From NCBI GenBank assembly GCA_050260355.1, contig JBLNBZ010000072.1:1-14865 (forward strand): 14,865 nucleotides of DNA. The letters run 5' to 3'. The stretch is from CADEFX01 sp050260355 (GTDB taxonomy: Bacteria > Pseudomonadota > Alphaproteobacteria > Rhizobiales > Hyphomicrobiaceae). The notes under the pieces are model-generated. The model was not told the origin of the DNA. It saw nothing but the letters and a program-made list of their open reading frames with translations, and did not search any database. The position numbers and the translations under genes are program-made. Of the stretch, positions 5,995-13,680 are shown piece after piece; positions within the stretch are counted from its first letter, which is position 1, and each line of letters starts with the position of its first letter.

Positions 5995-7785
5995 CTATGC
6001 GTCGCGATACCAGTCGGCAAGGAACGCGATCGTGTTGTCCCAACCGCTGAGGCGCGGCCGCAGCGTCGCAGCAGCGCCGCCAACCTGCGGGCGATAGACG
6101 ATGGGTATGACGGCCTGATCGTTGACCGCAAGCTCGTTCATTTTCATGAACAAGGCAGCGCGCTTGACCGGATCGAGCTCGCCCTCGGCCTGCCGGAATG
6201 CGTTGTCGTACTCCTCGTTGCGCCAACGCGTGATGTTTCGACCCTGCCACTTGTTCTCCTTGGTCGCGACTTCCCATGACACGAACTGGTTCATGAACCG
6301 CTCGGGATCGGGCTGGGTCATGGTCGTGGTGTACATTTGAATGTCGCAGTAGAACTTCGGATAGGTATCGGGATTGGCGACGTCGGAGGAGAAGAACACC
6401 GATGCGGTGACCGACTTGAGCTCCACCTCGATGCCGGCCTTCTGGCAGGCCTGCTTGACGATCGCCTGACACTTCTGCCGCGGCGCGTTGATCGAGGTCT
6501 GGTACACGATCTTCAGCCTCTTGCCGTCCTTGACCCGTATGCCGTCGGCACCTTTCTTCCAGCCGCCCTCCTCCAGCAGCTTGCTTGCCTTGTCGATGCT
6601 GAACTCAAACTTCGTGTTCTTCGAGCGGAAGCGCTCCGGGTTGTTCAGGAAATTGGCCGTGGCGACGCCGGTGCGGCCGTAGATGTGGTCTTGCACCGAC
6701 TGCCGGTCGACGAGCAGAGCGAGGGCCTGACGTACGGCGGTGTCGGAGAGCAGCGGATGCTTCGTCTTGATGCTCGAGCGCTCGCCGTCGACCTCGGTCC
6801 ACGGATCGGTGCTGTTGACGCCGATGTGCTCGATATTGCCGGTCGGCAGGATGATGACCTTGCCCTTGCCGCCCTGTTCAAGCCGCTTGAGGACCTCGTC
6901 CTCGACCTGGAGATTCCAGGCGTAGTCATATTCGCCGGTCTGCAGCACTGCGCGCGCAGCCGAGACGGCGTCTCCGCCGCCCTTCATCTCGACGCTGTCG
7001 AAGTACGGCTTGTTGGGCTGGTGGTAGTTCGGATTGAGCTCGCCTTTGACGAGGTCGCCGGGCTTGAAGTCGACGAAGCGATAGGGGCCGGTGCCGACCG
7101 GTTTCAGGTTCGCCGGCGCATCGCGCGAGCCGGCGCCCTTGTAGCTTGCAAAAAGATGCTTTGGGATCAACATGCCGTTCGTGCCGACAAACGCATCGGC
7201 CCAGAACGGGGTGGGCTTGGCGAAGCGCACCGTCACCGTGAAGTCGTTGACCTTCTCGACCTTGACGTCCTTGTAGGTCCCGATGGTCACCGCGGCGGTA
7301 GCTGGATCGGATGCGTATTCCCAGTTGAACAGTACATCGTCCGCGGTGAACGGCTTGCCGTCATGCCACTGCACGCCCTGCTTCAGCTTCCAGGTGACGG
7401 AGCGGCCGTCGGCTGCAAGGCCGCCGTTCTCGCGCGTGGGGATTTCCGCGGCCAGGATTGGTACCAGATTGCCGTCGCTGTCCCAGGCGGCCAGCGGCTC
7501 GTAGAAGATGCGTGAGCCGTCCTGATCCTTGGTTCCCACGGCGAAGTGCGGATTGAGCAGCGTCGGGCCCTGCCACCACAGCAATTTCAGCGCGCCGCCG
7601 CCGCCTCGCTTGGTCGGCTTGTAGTCGAAGGCTGTCTGGGCAACAGCGACGCCGGAATGCGCCAGCATCTGCGCGGCGAGCGGAGCGGTGAGGCCGAGCG
7701 CCACCATCCTTTGCACAAAGGTGCGGCGCGACAGTTTGCCGGCCTTTACCTGCCCGATCAGCTTTCGCAGCGCTTTCTCGTCCAT
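5995..7785 (-). CDS. peptide-type ABC transporter substrate-binding protein (SBP family 5), Tat-exported
   Basis: This is a periplasmic binding protein of the DppA/OppA family, 596 residues. It should present a peptide or similar solute to the permeases encoded downstream. The N-terminus carries a twin-arginine signal: SRRTF at 19-23, a moderately hydrophobic stretch, and a cleavage site at AVA|QT after residue 49. The mature part shows family-5 hallmarks such as LNPHFAVGT near 77-85, then VTWKLKQGVQWHDGKPFTAD and DVLFNWEY. The frame is open further upstream to 7917, but the ATG at 7785 has an excellent ribosome site, AGGAGGG (complement of 7791-7797) with a 5-base spacer, and restores a normal signal peptide. 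It heads a five-gene operon ending at 2102. Substrate cannot be read from sequence; dipeptides, longer peptides, opines or glutathione-like compounds are all possible. Confidence 0.95.
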   Translation of the reverse strand: MDEKALRKLIGQVKAGKLSRRTFVQRMVALGLTAPLAAQMLAHSGVAVAQTAFDYKPTKRGGGGALKLLWWQGPTLLNPHFAVGTKDQDGSRIFYEPLAAWDSDGNLVPILAAEIPTRENGGLAADGRSVTWKLKQGVQWHDGKPFTADDVLFNWEYASDPATAAVTIGTYKDVKVEKVNDFTVTVRFAKPTPFWADAFVGTNGMLIPKHLFASYKGAGSRDAPANLKPVGTGPYRFVDFKPGDLVKGELNPNYHQPNKPYFDSVEMKGGGDAVSAARAVLQTGEYDYAWNLQVEDEVLKRLEQGGKGKVIILPTGNIEHIGVNSTDPWTEVDGERSSIKTKHPLLSDTAVRQALALLVDRQSVQDHIYGRTGVATANFLNNPERFRSKNTKFEFSIDKASKLLEEGGWKKGADGIRVKDGKRLKIVYQTSINAPRQKCQAIVKQACQKAGIEVELKSVTASVFFSSDVANPDTYPKFYCDIQMYTTTMTQPDPERFMNQFVSWEVATKENKWQGRNITRWRNEEYDNAFRQAEGELDPVKRAALFMKMNELAVNDQAVIPIVYRPQVGGAAATLRPRLSGWDNTIAFLADWYRDA

Positions 7786-7996
7786 ATCAACCCTCCTGCG
7801 ATCTAATGGTCTGAGACCGGATGGCATCGGCGCGCTTTTGCAGCCCGACGCAGCCTGGGAAGTCGTGAAGTTGGAGCTCGGCTGCCCGGGGACGGTGCCG
7901 CGCGCAAGCGGCCCCACACGCTTCTATGGCAGGGGCGGCATTGCAAGACGGAATGCGTTCGCTTCGGCTCACGCGCCTGTCGTCGGGCTGAGGCAC

Positions 7997-8578
7997 TCAT
8001 TTTGAACTGGCGTCCACAGTACCCCACACTGTCTCCTCGGTCCATCCGAGCGCAGCAAATTCCGCAGCCCGCAGAGGGGCTTCGTCCCGGGAGAAGAACT
8101 CGTCCAGTTGTGGCGGCTTTACGCCGGTCCCAGCCAGCATGGCATGCGCCTGGCCGCGATGGTGGATCTGATGTTGAAACAGGTGCAGCAGCAGCCGGTC
8201 GCGGCGTTCCGTTTGCACCCGCTCACCCCGGTTCAGCCGCACGTAGCCGGCAAGCGAAGCTTCCGTCAGGGCGTTGCAGACAGCGATAAGCCGGCGGTCG
8301 ACCGCAGCTTGCTCGCGCTGCAGCTCGGCGACCGTGGGGCAGGGGACGGGATCGGCCCAGGCCTTGGCCCCTAGCCAGCCCCCTTCCAAGCCGTCGACAT
8401 AGAACCAGTCCACGGTCAGCAGGTGATTGAGTGTCGATTGGAGGCTCGGAAAGAAGCTTGTGCGGGTTGCCTCAAACTCTGCCTGAGTGAGGTTGGCGCA
8501 GGCCGACAGCAAGCGATGGTTGGCCCAAGCGTTGTTGTGAGCCATGGCCCTGTACGTCTCAACCATCGAGGTCGGCAT
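7997..8578 (-). CDS. DinB-like four-helix putative metal-dependent protein
   Basis: This is a cytoplasmic protein of 193 residues, consistent with the DinB/YfiT-like superfamily. These are four-helix bundles that bind a divalent metal through three histidines; some act as thiol-dependent transferases. The expected ligands are in place: His52 in TLNHLLTVDW, then His136 and His140 in LFQHQIHHRGQ, where the H-x3-H pair and following RGQ are hallmarks. An N-terminal helix with NNAWANHRLL (15-24) also fits. The start is uncertain: ATG 8578 has GAGGAG only 2 bases away, while ATG 8566 would sit 14 bases from it. The frame is open further upstream to 8644 without family resemblance. It precedes the ABC operon by 211 bases on the same strand and is probably a separate unit. 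Substrate unknown. Confidence 0.82.
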   Translation of the reverse strand: MPTSMVETYRAMAHNNAWANHRLLSACANLTQAEFEATRTSFFPSLQSTLNHLLTVDWFYVDGLEGGWLGAKAWADPVPCPTVAELQREQAAVDRRLIAVCNALTEASLAGYVRLNRGERVQTERRDRLLLHLFQHQIHHRGQAHAMLAGTGVKPPQLDEFFSRDEAPLRAAEFAALGWTEETVWGTVDASSK

Positions 8579-8824
8579 CTCTCCTCGCGTCTGCCTCTGC
8601 AGCGCTGGGCTGCGGGCTACACTGTATACTTGGCCGGTCTCCAAAGAGAAGCCATGTTCCAGGCCTCCCGCCAGCCGCCCCCGAGCTGTGCCCAGGGAGC
8701 CAACGGGTCAACACTTGTCTCCATAATGTTCACGGTGCGTGCCTAATCCGGCACGCCGGGAAGAATTGAGCGTCAGCGACTATGTTAGAGAGGGAAACAT
8801 CGCGTTGGTCAGGCGGAGCGGTCC

Positions 8825-9130
8825 ATGGGAGGTCGTCGTGTCGCCCCGATGGTCGCGTTTGCGGGCCTCCTCTGCTTGGCCGCTGGTGTTCATGCGCACG
8901 ATTGGTATCCGCGCGAGTGTTGTGGCGACGGAGACTGCGCCCCGGCGGACAACGTTGTTCGCAGAGATGACGGAAGCTACCTCGTAACCTCGCGCGGCAT
9001 GTCGATCGTCATTCCCGCGGATTACAACCAGTGGCGCGTGTCGCCGGACGCGCGTCTTCACGTGTGCATCCGCAAGCTCCGGTCCGGCAGCACGTATCTC
9101 GTGTGCGCATTTCGTAGCCCCGGAACCTGA
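8825..9130 (+). CDS. small secreted cysteine-rich protein, function unknown
   Basis: This encodes 101 residues with a clear signal peptide: GRR near the start, hydrophobic MVAFAGLLCLAAGV (9-22) and cleavage predicted at VHA|H after residue 24. The mature protein of about 77 residues begins HDWYPRECCGDGDC and contains cysteines 32, 33, 38, 81 and 94, enough for two disulfides and one free thiol. An N-terminal His plus His79 could bind metal, but that is speculation. Small proteins with this HDWYP/CC-x4-C start are, to my knowledge, widespread hypotheticals in Bradyrhizobium-like bacteria; no function is established. ATG 8825 has GGAG a few bases upstream. ATG 8849 is an alternative that would still leave a signal peptide. 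It stands alone, divergent from the DinB-like gene and 152 bases ahead of the dehydrogenase. Confidence 0.8.
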   Translation: MGGRRVAPMVAFAGLLCLAAGVHAHDWYPRECCGDGDCAPADNVVRRDDGSYLVTSRGMSIVIPADYNQWRVSPDARLHVCIRKLRSGSTYLVCAFRSPGT

Positions 9131-9153
9131 TTTGCGGGTCCAGGTGCCTCACG

Positions 9154-9182
9154 ATTGCGCGAGCCGATGCCGTGCGCGCAAT
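9154..9182. repeat. 8-bp perfect inverted repeat upstream of the dehydrogenase gene
   Basis: ATTGCGCG (9154-9161) and its exact complement CGCGCAAT (9175-9182) flank 13 bases. The repeat begins 24 bases after the stop of the small secreted protein and ends 100 bases before the dehydrogenase start. There is no following T-run. It could be a factor-dependent terminator for the small gene, or a dyad operator for the dehydrogenase: two 8-base half-sites with centres 21 bases apart, two helical turns, suit a dimeric regulator. Confidence 0.45.
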
Positions 9183-9212
9183 GGAAGTAGGGTGGCGACA
9201 GTATCGTGATTG

Positions 9213-9230
9213 GGCGGCACGCCGGCCGCC
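9213..9230. repeat. GC-rich hairpin in the dehydrogenase leader
   Basis: GGCGGC (9213-9218) pairs with GCCGCC (9225-9230) around a 6-base loop, 52 bases before the dehydrogenase start codon. If it lies in the transcript it would be a stable stem. In DNA of this base composition such a 6-bp GC stem can arise by chance. Confidence 0.3.
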
Positions 9231-9282
9231 GCGCTAGGTTGCGCCATGCGAATGCTCGGGCAACTCAAGTGGAGTCATGATC

Positions 9283-10059
9283 ATGAAACTCGATGGCAAG
9301 GTCGCCCTGGTCACCGGAGCCGCCAGCGGCATCGGCTTGGAAATCGCCAAGCGTTACCTGGAGGCAGATGGGCGCGTCGTGATCGCCGACCTCAACGCCG
9401 AGGCTGCAACAAGGGCGGCCCAGGAGCTCGGAAGCGCCAAATCGGTCATCGCGGTTGGCATGGATGTCACCAACGAACAGCAAGTGAATGCGGGCGTCGA
9501 TAAGGCGGTTGCGGCGTTTGGGACCGTGGATGTCCTCGTGTCGAACGCGGGCATTCAGATCGTGCACCCGATCGAGGAGTTTCCCTTTGCCGACTGGAAG
9601 CGCATGCTGGCCATTCATCTCGATGGTGCCTTTCTCACCACCAAGGCGTGCGTCAAATACATGTACAAGCAGAACTCGGGCGCCATCATATATATGGGAT
9701 CGGTGCACAGCCACGAGGCTTCGCCTCTGAAGTCGGCCTATGTGACTGCCAAGCACGGCCTCCTCGGCCTCGCGCGCACCGTCGCCAAGGAAGGCGCAAA
9801 GCACCATGTGCGCGCCAACGTCATCTGTCCCGGGTTCGTACGCACGCCACTGGTCGATAAGCAGATTCCCGAGCAGGCCAAGGAGCTCGGCATCTCGGAG
9901 GAGCGCGTGATCAAGGAGATCATGCTCGGCGAGACCGTCGATGGCGAGTTTACAACTGTCGAGGATATCGCCGAGGTCGCGCTGGTGCTGGCGGGCTTCA
10001 ACACCAACGCGCTGACCGGCCAGTCGATCGTCGTGAGTCACGGCTGGCACATGGGCTAG
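9283..10059 (+). CDS. bdhA: D-3-hydroxybutyrate dehydrogenase (short-chain dehydrogenase)
   Basis: This enzyme interconverts D-3-hydroxybutyrate and acetoacetate with NAD, acting in the cytoplasm in polyhydroxybutyrate or ketone-body metabolism. The chain is 258 residues, the normal length. Residue numbers below follow the Pseudomonas fragi enzyme, which is this start plus 2. Seen are the dinucleotide motif TGAASGIG (13-20), NAG (90-92), and catalytic Ser142, Tyr155 and Lys159. All four substrate-binding residues I recall for that enzyme are present: Gln94, His144, Lys152 and Gln196. The unusual point is position 114, where the usual catalytic Asn is His (in AIHLDG). ATG 9283 is 8 bases from GGAG (9271-9274); ATG 9277 is only 2 bases away and would add Met-Ile. 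It is single, convergent with the efflux pump gene. A related SDR with altered specificity is the main alternative. Confidence 0.9.
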   Translation: MKLDGKVALVTGAASGIGLEIAKRYLEADGRVVIADLNAEAATRAAQELGSAKSVIAVGMDVTNEQQVNAGVDKAVAAFGTVDVLVSNAGIQIVHPIEEFPFADWKRMLAIHLDGAFLTTKACVKYMYKQNSGAIIYMGSVHSHEASPLKSAYVTAKHGLLGLARTVAKEGAKHHVRANVICPGFVRTPLVDKQIPEQAKELGISEERVIKEIMLGETVDGEFTTVEDIAEVALVLAGFNTNALTGQSIVVSHGWHMG

Positions 10060-10243
10060 GTGCGGCCCCACCGAGCGAGGTCTTGCGCCCGGCGTTCTGG
10101 TCAAGGTTGCGGCGGGGTTAATCGCCGGCCAGCTAGCTTGCTTGCGGGCCCCGGCTCACTCTCCATGATGTCGCATACGACTTGGTCGCTTCAGCGCCGG
10201 CAACCTCGGCTTCCCCCGGTCAGGACCGAATGGACAACCTGTT

Positions 10244-10322
10244 GCAAGCTCACGCCTAGACAGGCGCTTGCAGGCGCGGTCGGTTTGTCGCCTTCTCGAC
10301 CGGCCGGCCCGACAATGGGCCG
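10244..10322. terminator. hairpins in the convergent spacer between dehydrogenase and RND pump genes
   Basis: GCAAG (10244-10248) and CGCCT (10253-10257) pair with AGGCG and CTTGC (10262-10271), giving 10 base pairs with a 4-base bulge and an AGAC loop. Further right, CGGCCC (10305-10310) pairs with GGGCCG (10317-10322). Transcripts converge here, so these are candidate ends for the plus-strand dehydrogenase and minus-strand efflux mRNAs. Neither hairpin has a T-run. The rest of 10060-10356 holds no gene I can support. Confidence 0.4.
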
Positions 10323-10356
10323 ACCTTGCGCATTGCGGCAATCCTTGGCGGCGCCC

Positions 10357-13300
10357 TCATTCGAAGCCCCTGGTTCCCGCAGCCTCCAGCGTGGCCTGGG
10401 CCCCGACGGCCGTCGCGCCCGCATGTTGAGGGCTGCCGAGCTGCTCGGCGTGCGGTGCGTCACCGTGCTGCGTCAGCGGTCGGTTGCCTGTCAGTTGTCG
10501 CAGCAGAACGTAGAACACCGGAGTGAGGAAGATGCCGAACGCCGTCACGCCGATCATGCCGGCGAACACGGCGATGCCCATGGCGTGGCGCATCTCGGAG
10601 CCCGCGCCGCTGGAGTAGACCAGCGGCACCACGCCCATCACGAAGGCGAGCGACGTCATCAGAATGGGGCGTAACCGCAGTCGGCTCGCCTCCACGGCCG
10701 CCTGTCGCGGCGTGCGGCCGGCAAACTCCAGCTCACGCGCGAACTCCACGATCAGGATCGCGTTCTTTGCCGACAGCCCGACCAGCACGATGAGCCCGAT
10801 CTGCGTAAAGATGTTGTTGTCGCCGCTCTCGAGCCACACGCCGAGCATGGCCGCGAGCAGACCCATCGGCACGATCATGATGATCGACAACGGTAGTGTC
10901 AGGCTCTCGTAGAGGGCGGCCAGCACCAGAAAGACCAGCAGCACGGCAAGCGGAAACACGAGCACCGCTGAATTGCCGGCGAGGATCTCCTGATACGTCA
11001 GCTCCGTCCATTCGAAGCCGAAACCCTTGGGCAGCGTCTGCGCAAGGATGCGCTCGGCTGCGGCCTGGGCCTCGCCAGACGAATACCCTCGCGCAGCGCC
11101 GCCATTGATGTCGGCGGACAGGAAGCCGTTGTAGCGCATCGCACGCTCGGGCCCCGCGGCAGGCATGATCCGCAGCAACGCCGCCAGCGGGACCATCTCG
11201 CCGGTCTTGGAACGCACCTTCAGCTGGCCCACGTCGTCGGGCCGCGCCCGGAACGGCGCGTCCGCCTGCACCCGCACCGAGTAGGTCCGGCCGAACTTGT
11301 TGAAGTCGTTGACGTAGAGCGAGCCCAGGTAGATCTGCATGGTGTCGAACACGTCGGTCACGGCCACGCCGAGCTGGCGCGCCTTCGTGCGGTCCACATC
11401 GGCATAGAGTTGCGGCACGTTGACCTGATAGCTCGAGAACAGGCCCGCCAGCTCGGGCGCTTGGGACGCTTGCGCCATGAACGCCTTCGTCGCCTGGTTG
11501 AGCGCCTCGTAGCCGAGCCCCGCCCGGTCCTCGATCTGCAGCTTGAAGCCGCCGATCGTACCGAGGCCCTGCACCGGGGGCGGCGGGAACATGGCGATGA
11601 AGGCATCCTGGATGCTGGCGAACTGCTTGTTGAGCTGACCGGCGATGGCCGCGCCGCTCAGGTTTGGCGTCTTTCGTTCCTCGAAAGGCTTCAGCGTCAC
11701 GAATACGATGCCGGCGCTGGAGCTGTTGGTGAAGCCGCTGATGGAGAGGCCGGGAAAGGCGACCGCGCTCTCGACGCCGGGCTGCTTCAGGGCGATGTCG
11801 CTCATGCGCCGGATGACGTCCTCGGTGCGGTCAAGCGTGGCCCCATCCGGCAGCTGGGCAAATCCCACGAGATACTGCTTGTCCTGCCCCGGTACGAAGC
11901 CGCCGGGCACCGACCGGAACAGGCCAACGGTGACGCCGATCAGCACCAGGTAGATGCCGAGCACGATGGCCTTGCGGGAGATGATGCGCGCCACGCCGCC
12001 GCTGTAGGCGTCCGAGCCCGAGCGGAAGACGTAATTGAAGCCGCGGAAGAACCAACCGAGCAGGCTGTCCATCGCGCGCGTCAGCGCGTCTTTCGGAGCA
12101 TCGTGCGACCTGAGCAGCCGGGCGGCCAGCGCCGGCGACAGGGTCAGCGAGTTGATCGCAGAGATGACCGTCGAAATGGCGATCGTAAGAGCAAACTGGC
12201 GATAGAACTGACCGGTCAACCCGCTGATGAAGGCCAACGGCACGAACACTGCGACGAGCACCAGCGCGATGGCGATGATTGGACCGGAGACCTCCTGCAT
12301 GGCGCGATGCGCGGCCTGGCGCGGCGGCAGGCCCGACTCGATGTTGCGCTCGACGTTCTCTACCACCACGATGGCGTCGTCGACCACGATGCCGATCGCC
12401 AGCACCAGGCCGAACAAGCTCAGCGCATTGATCGAGAATCCGAACACGTGCATCACGGCGAAGGTGCCGACGATCGAGACCGGCACCGCGAGCAACGGGA
12501 TGATGGATGCGCGCCACGTCTGCAGGAACAGGATGACCACCAGGACGACCAGAGCGATGGCCTCCAGCAGCGTGTGGACCACTGCTTCGATGGAGGCGCG
12601 AATGAACTGCGTGGGATCGTAGACGATCTGGTAATCCACGCCCTCAGGCATGTTGCGCTTGAGATCGGACATCACCTGCCGGACGTTGTCGGAGATCGCC
12701 AGCGCGTTCGAGCCCGGCGACTGAAAGATGCCGATGGCCACGGCCGACTTGTTGTCCAGCAGCGAACGCAGCGCATACTCAGAGGCGCCGAGCTCGATGC
12801 GCGCAACATCGCGCAGGCGCGTGATCTCGCCATTGGCCCCGGTCTTGACTACGATCTCGCCGAACTCTTCCTCGCTCTGAAGGCGGCCCTGGGCGTTGAT
12901 CGGAAGCTGAAGATCGAGCCCAGGCACATTCGGCGCGCCGCCGACGAAGCCGGCGGCGGCCTGTACATTCTGCGCGCGAATCTCGTTGACCACGTCGCTG
13001 GCAGACAGTCCACGCTCGGCAACCTTCTGCGGGTCGAGCCACACGCGCATCGAATAGTCGCCGGCGCCGAACAGCTGCACCTGGCCGACGCCCTCGATGC
13101 GCGCCAGGTGATCCTTGACGTTCAGCAGCGCGTAGTTGCGCAGATAGACCATGTCGTAGCGATCGTTGGGCGACAGCAGATGCACGACCATGGTCAGATC
13201 GGGCGAGCTCTTGACCGTCGTGATGCCGAGGCGCCGTACGTCCTCGGGGAGACGCGGCTCGGCCTGCGAAACACGGTTCTGGACGAGTTGCTGCGCCTTG

Positions 13301-13608
13301 TCCGGGTCAGCGCCGAGCTTGAACGTGACGGTGAGGGTCATGAGGCCGTCAGTGGTCGCCGTGCTGCTCATGTAGAGCATGTCCTCGACGCCGTTGATGG
13401 CTTCCTCGATGGGCGTGGCGACCGTCTCGGCGATGACCTTGGGGCTGGCCCCGGGATAGGTGGCGCGCACGACCACCGAGGGCGGCACGACCTCGGGATA
13501 CTCCGAGATCGGCATCACGCGCAGCGCGAGCAGCCCTGCAACGAAGATCAGCACCGACAGCACGCCGGCGAAAATCGGGCGATCGATGAAGAATTTGGAC
13601 ACATTCAT
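10357..13608 (-). CDS. RND multidrug efflux pump, HAE1 family, MexF/OqxB-like
   Basis: This is an inner-membrane proton-driven drug exporter, 1083 residues, trimeric in known relatives. MNVSKFFIDRPIFAGVLS begins the family, and EYPEVVPPSVVVRATYPGA (36-54) is characteristic of the MexF/OqxB/BpeF clade, as is PPPPVQGLGTIGGF (675-688). The duplicated RND layout is visible: TM1 near 10-28, a porter domain, a TM block near 340-560, a second porter domain, and a TM block from about 880 to 1040. The proton-relay residues are present: Asp410 and Asp411 in VVDDAI, Lys948 in SAKNAI, Arg978 and Thr985. About 40 hydrophilic residues follow the last membrane helix. The frame is open upstream to 13647, but ATG 13608 has GGAG 6 bases before it and starts the conserved sequence. 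The adaptor gene lies 72 bases upstream. Substrates, by analogy only: chloramphenicol, quinolones, trimethoprim. Confidence 0.96.
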   Translation of the reverse strand: MNVSKFFIDRPIFAGVLSVLIFVAGLLALRVMPISEYPEVVPPSVVVRATYPGASPKVIAETVATPIEEAINGVEDMLYMSSTATTDGLMTLTVTFKLGADPDKAQQLVQNRVSQAEPRLPEDVRRLGITTVKSSPDLTMVVHLLSPNDRYDMVYLRNYALLNVKDHLARIEGVGQVQLFGAGDYSMRVWLDPQKVAERGLSASDVVNEIRAQNVQAAAGFVGGAPNVPGLDLQLPINAQGRLQSEEEFGEIVVKTGANGEITRLRDVARIELGASEYALRSLLDNKSAVAIGIFQSPGSNALAISDNVRQVMSDLKRNMPEGVDYQIVYDPTQFIRASIEAVVHTLLEAIALVVLVVILFLQTWRASIIPLLAVPVSIVGTFAVMHVFGFSINALSLFGLVLAIGIVVDDAIVVVENVERNIESGLPPRQAAHRAMQEVSGPIIAIALVLVAVFVPLAFISGLTGQFYRQFALTIAISTVISAINSLTLSPALAARLLRSHDAPKDALTRAMDSLLGWFFRGFNYVFRSGSDAYSGGVARIISRKAIVLGIYLVLIGVTVGLFRSVPGGFVPGQDKQYLVGFAQLPDGATLDRTEDVIRRMSDIALKQPGVESAVAFPGLSISGFTNSSSAGIVFVTLKPFEERKTPNLSGAAIAGQLNKQFASIQDAFIAMFPPPPVQGLGTIGGFKLQIEDRAGLGYEALNQATKAFMAQASQAPELAGLFSSYQVNVPQLYADVDRTKARQLGVAVTDVFDTMQIYLGSLYVNDFNKFGRTYSVRVQADAPFRARPDDVGQLKVRSKTGEMVPLAALLRIMPAAGPERAMRYNGFLSADINGGAARGYSSGEAQAAAERILAQTLPKGFGFEWTELTYQEILAGNSAVLVFPLAVLLVFLVLAALYESLTLPLSIIMIVPMGLLAAMLGVWLESGDNNIFTQIGLIVLVGLSAKNAILIVEFARELEFAGRTPRQAAVEASRLRLRPILMTSLAFVMGVVPLVYSSGAGSEMRHAMGIAVFAGMIGVTAFGIFLTPVFYVLLRQLTGNRPLTQHGDAPHAEQLGSPQHAGATAVGAQATLEAAGTRGFE

Positions 13609-13680
13609 TGCGTGCTCCGCCCCGCGAGGTCGGCGGCTCCCCTGCAAATTCGAGTTAACTCAGGCGTCCTAAGTCGAGCG

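Noticed and set aside
6337..7515. Plus-strand open frame of 392 codons opposite the ABC binding-protein gene
   Set aside because: No domain, low-complexity Leu/Val/Arg/Asp composition and no good ribosome site; it is a shadow of the family-5 binding-protein gene.
7786..7996. Promoter or operator for the five-gene ABC operon, including GGTCT-G-AGACC near 7809-7819 and GCCGC/GCGGC at 7897-7912
   Set aside because: No convincing -35/-10 pair was found and both short dyads are within chance expectation for this composition.
8623..8628. TATACA (minus strand) as a -10 box for the DinB-like gene
   Set aside because: The hexamer is good and well placed, but the position 15-19 bases upstream has no acceptable -35 and there is no extended -10.
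9265..10104. Minus-strand open frame of 279 codons opposite the dehydrogenase gene
   Set aside because: The plus strand carries every motif of an SDR enzyme; the antisense translation shows no family features.
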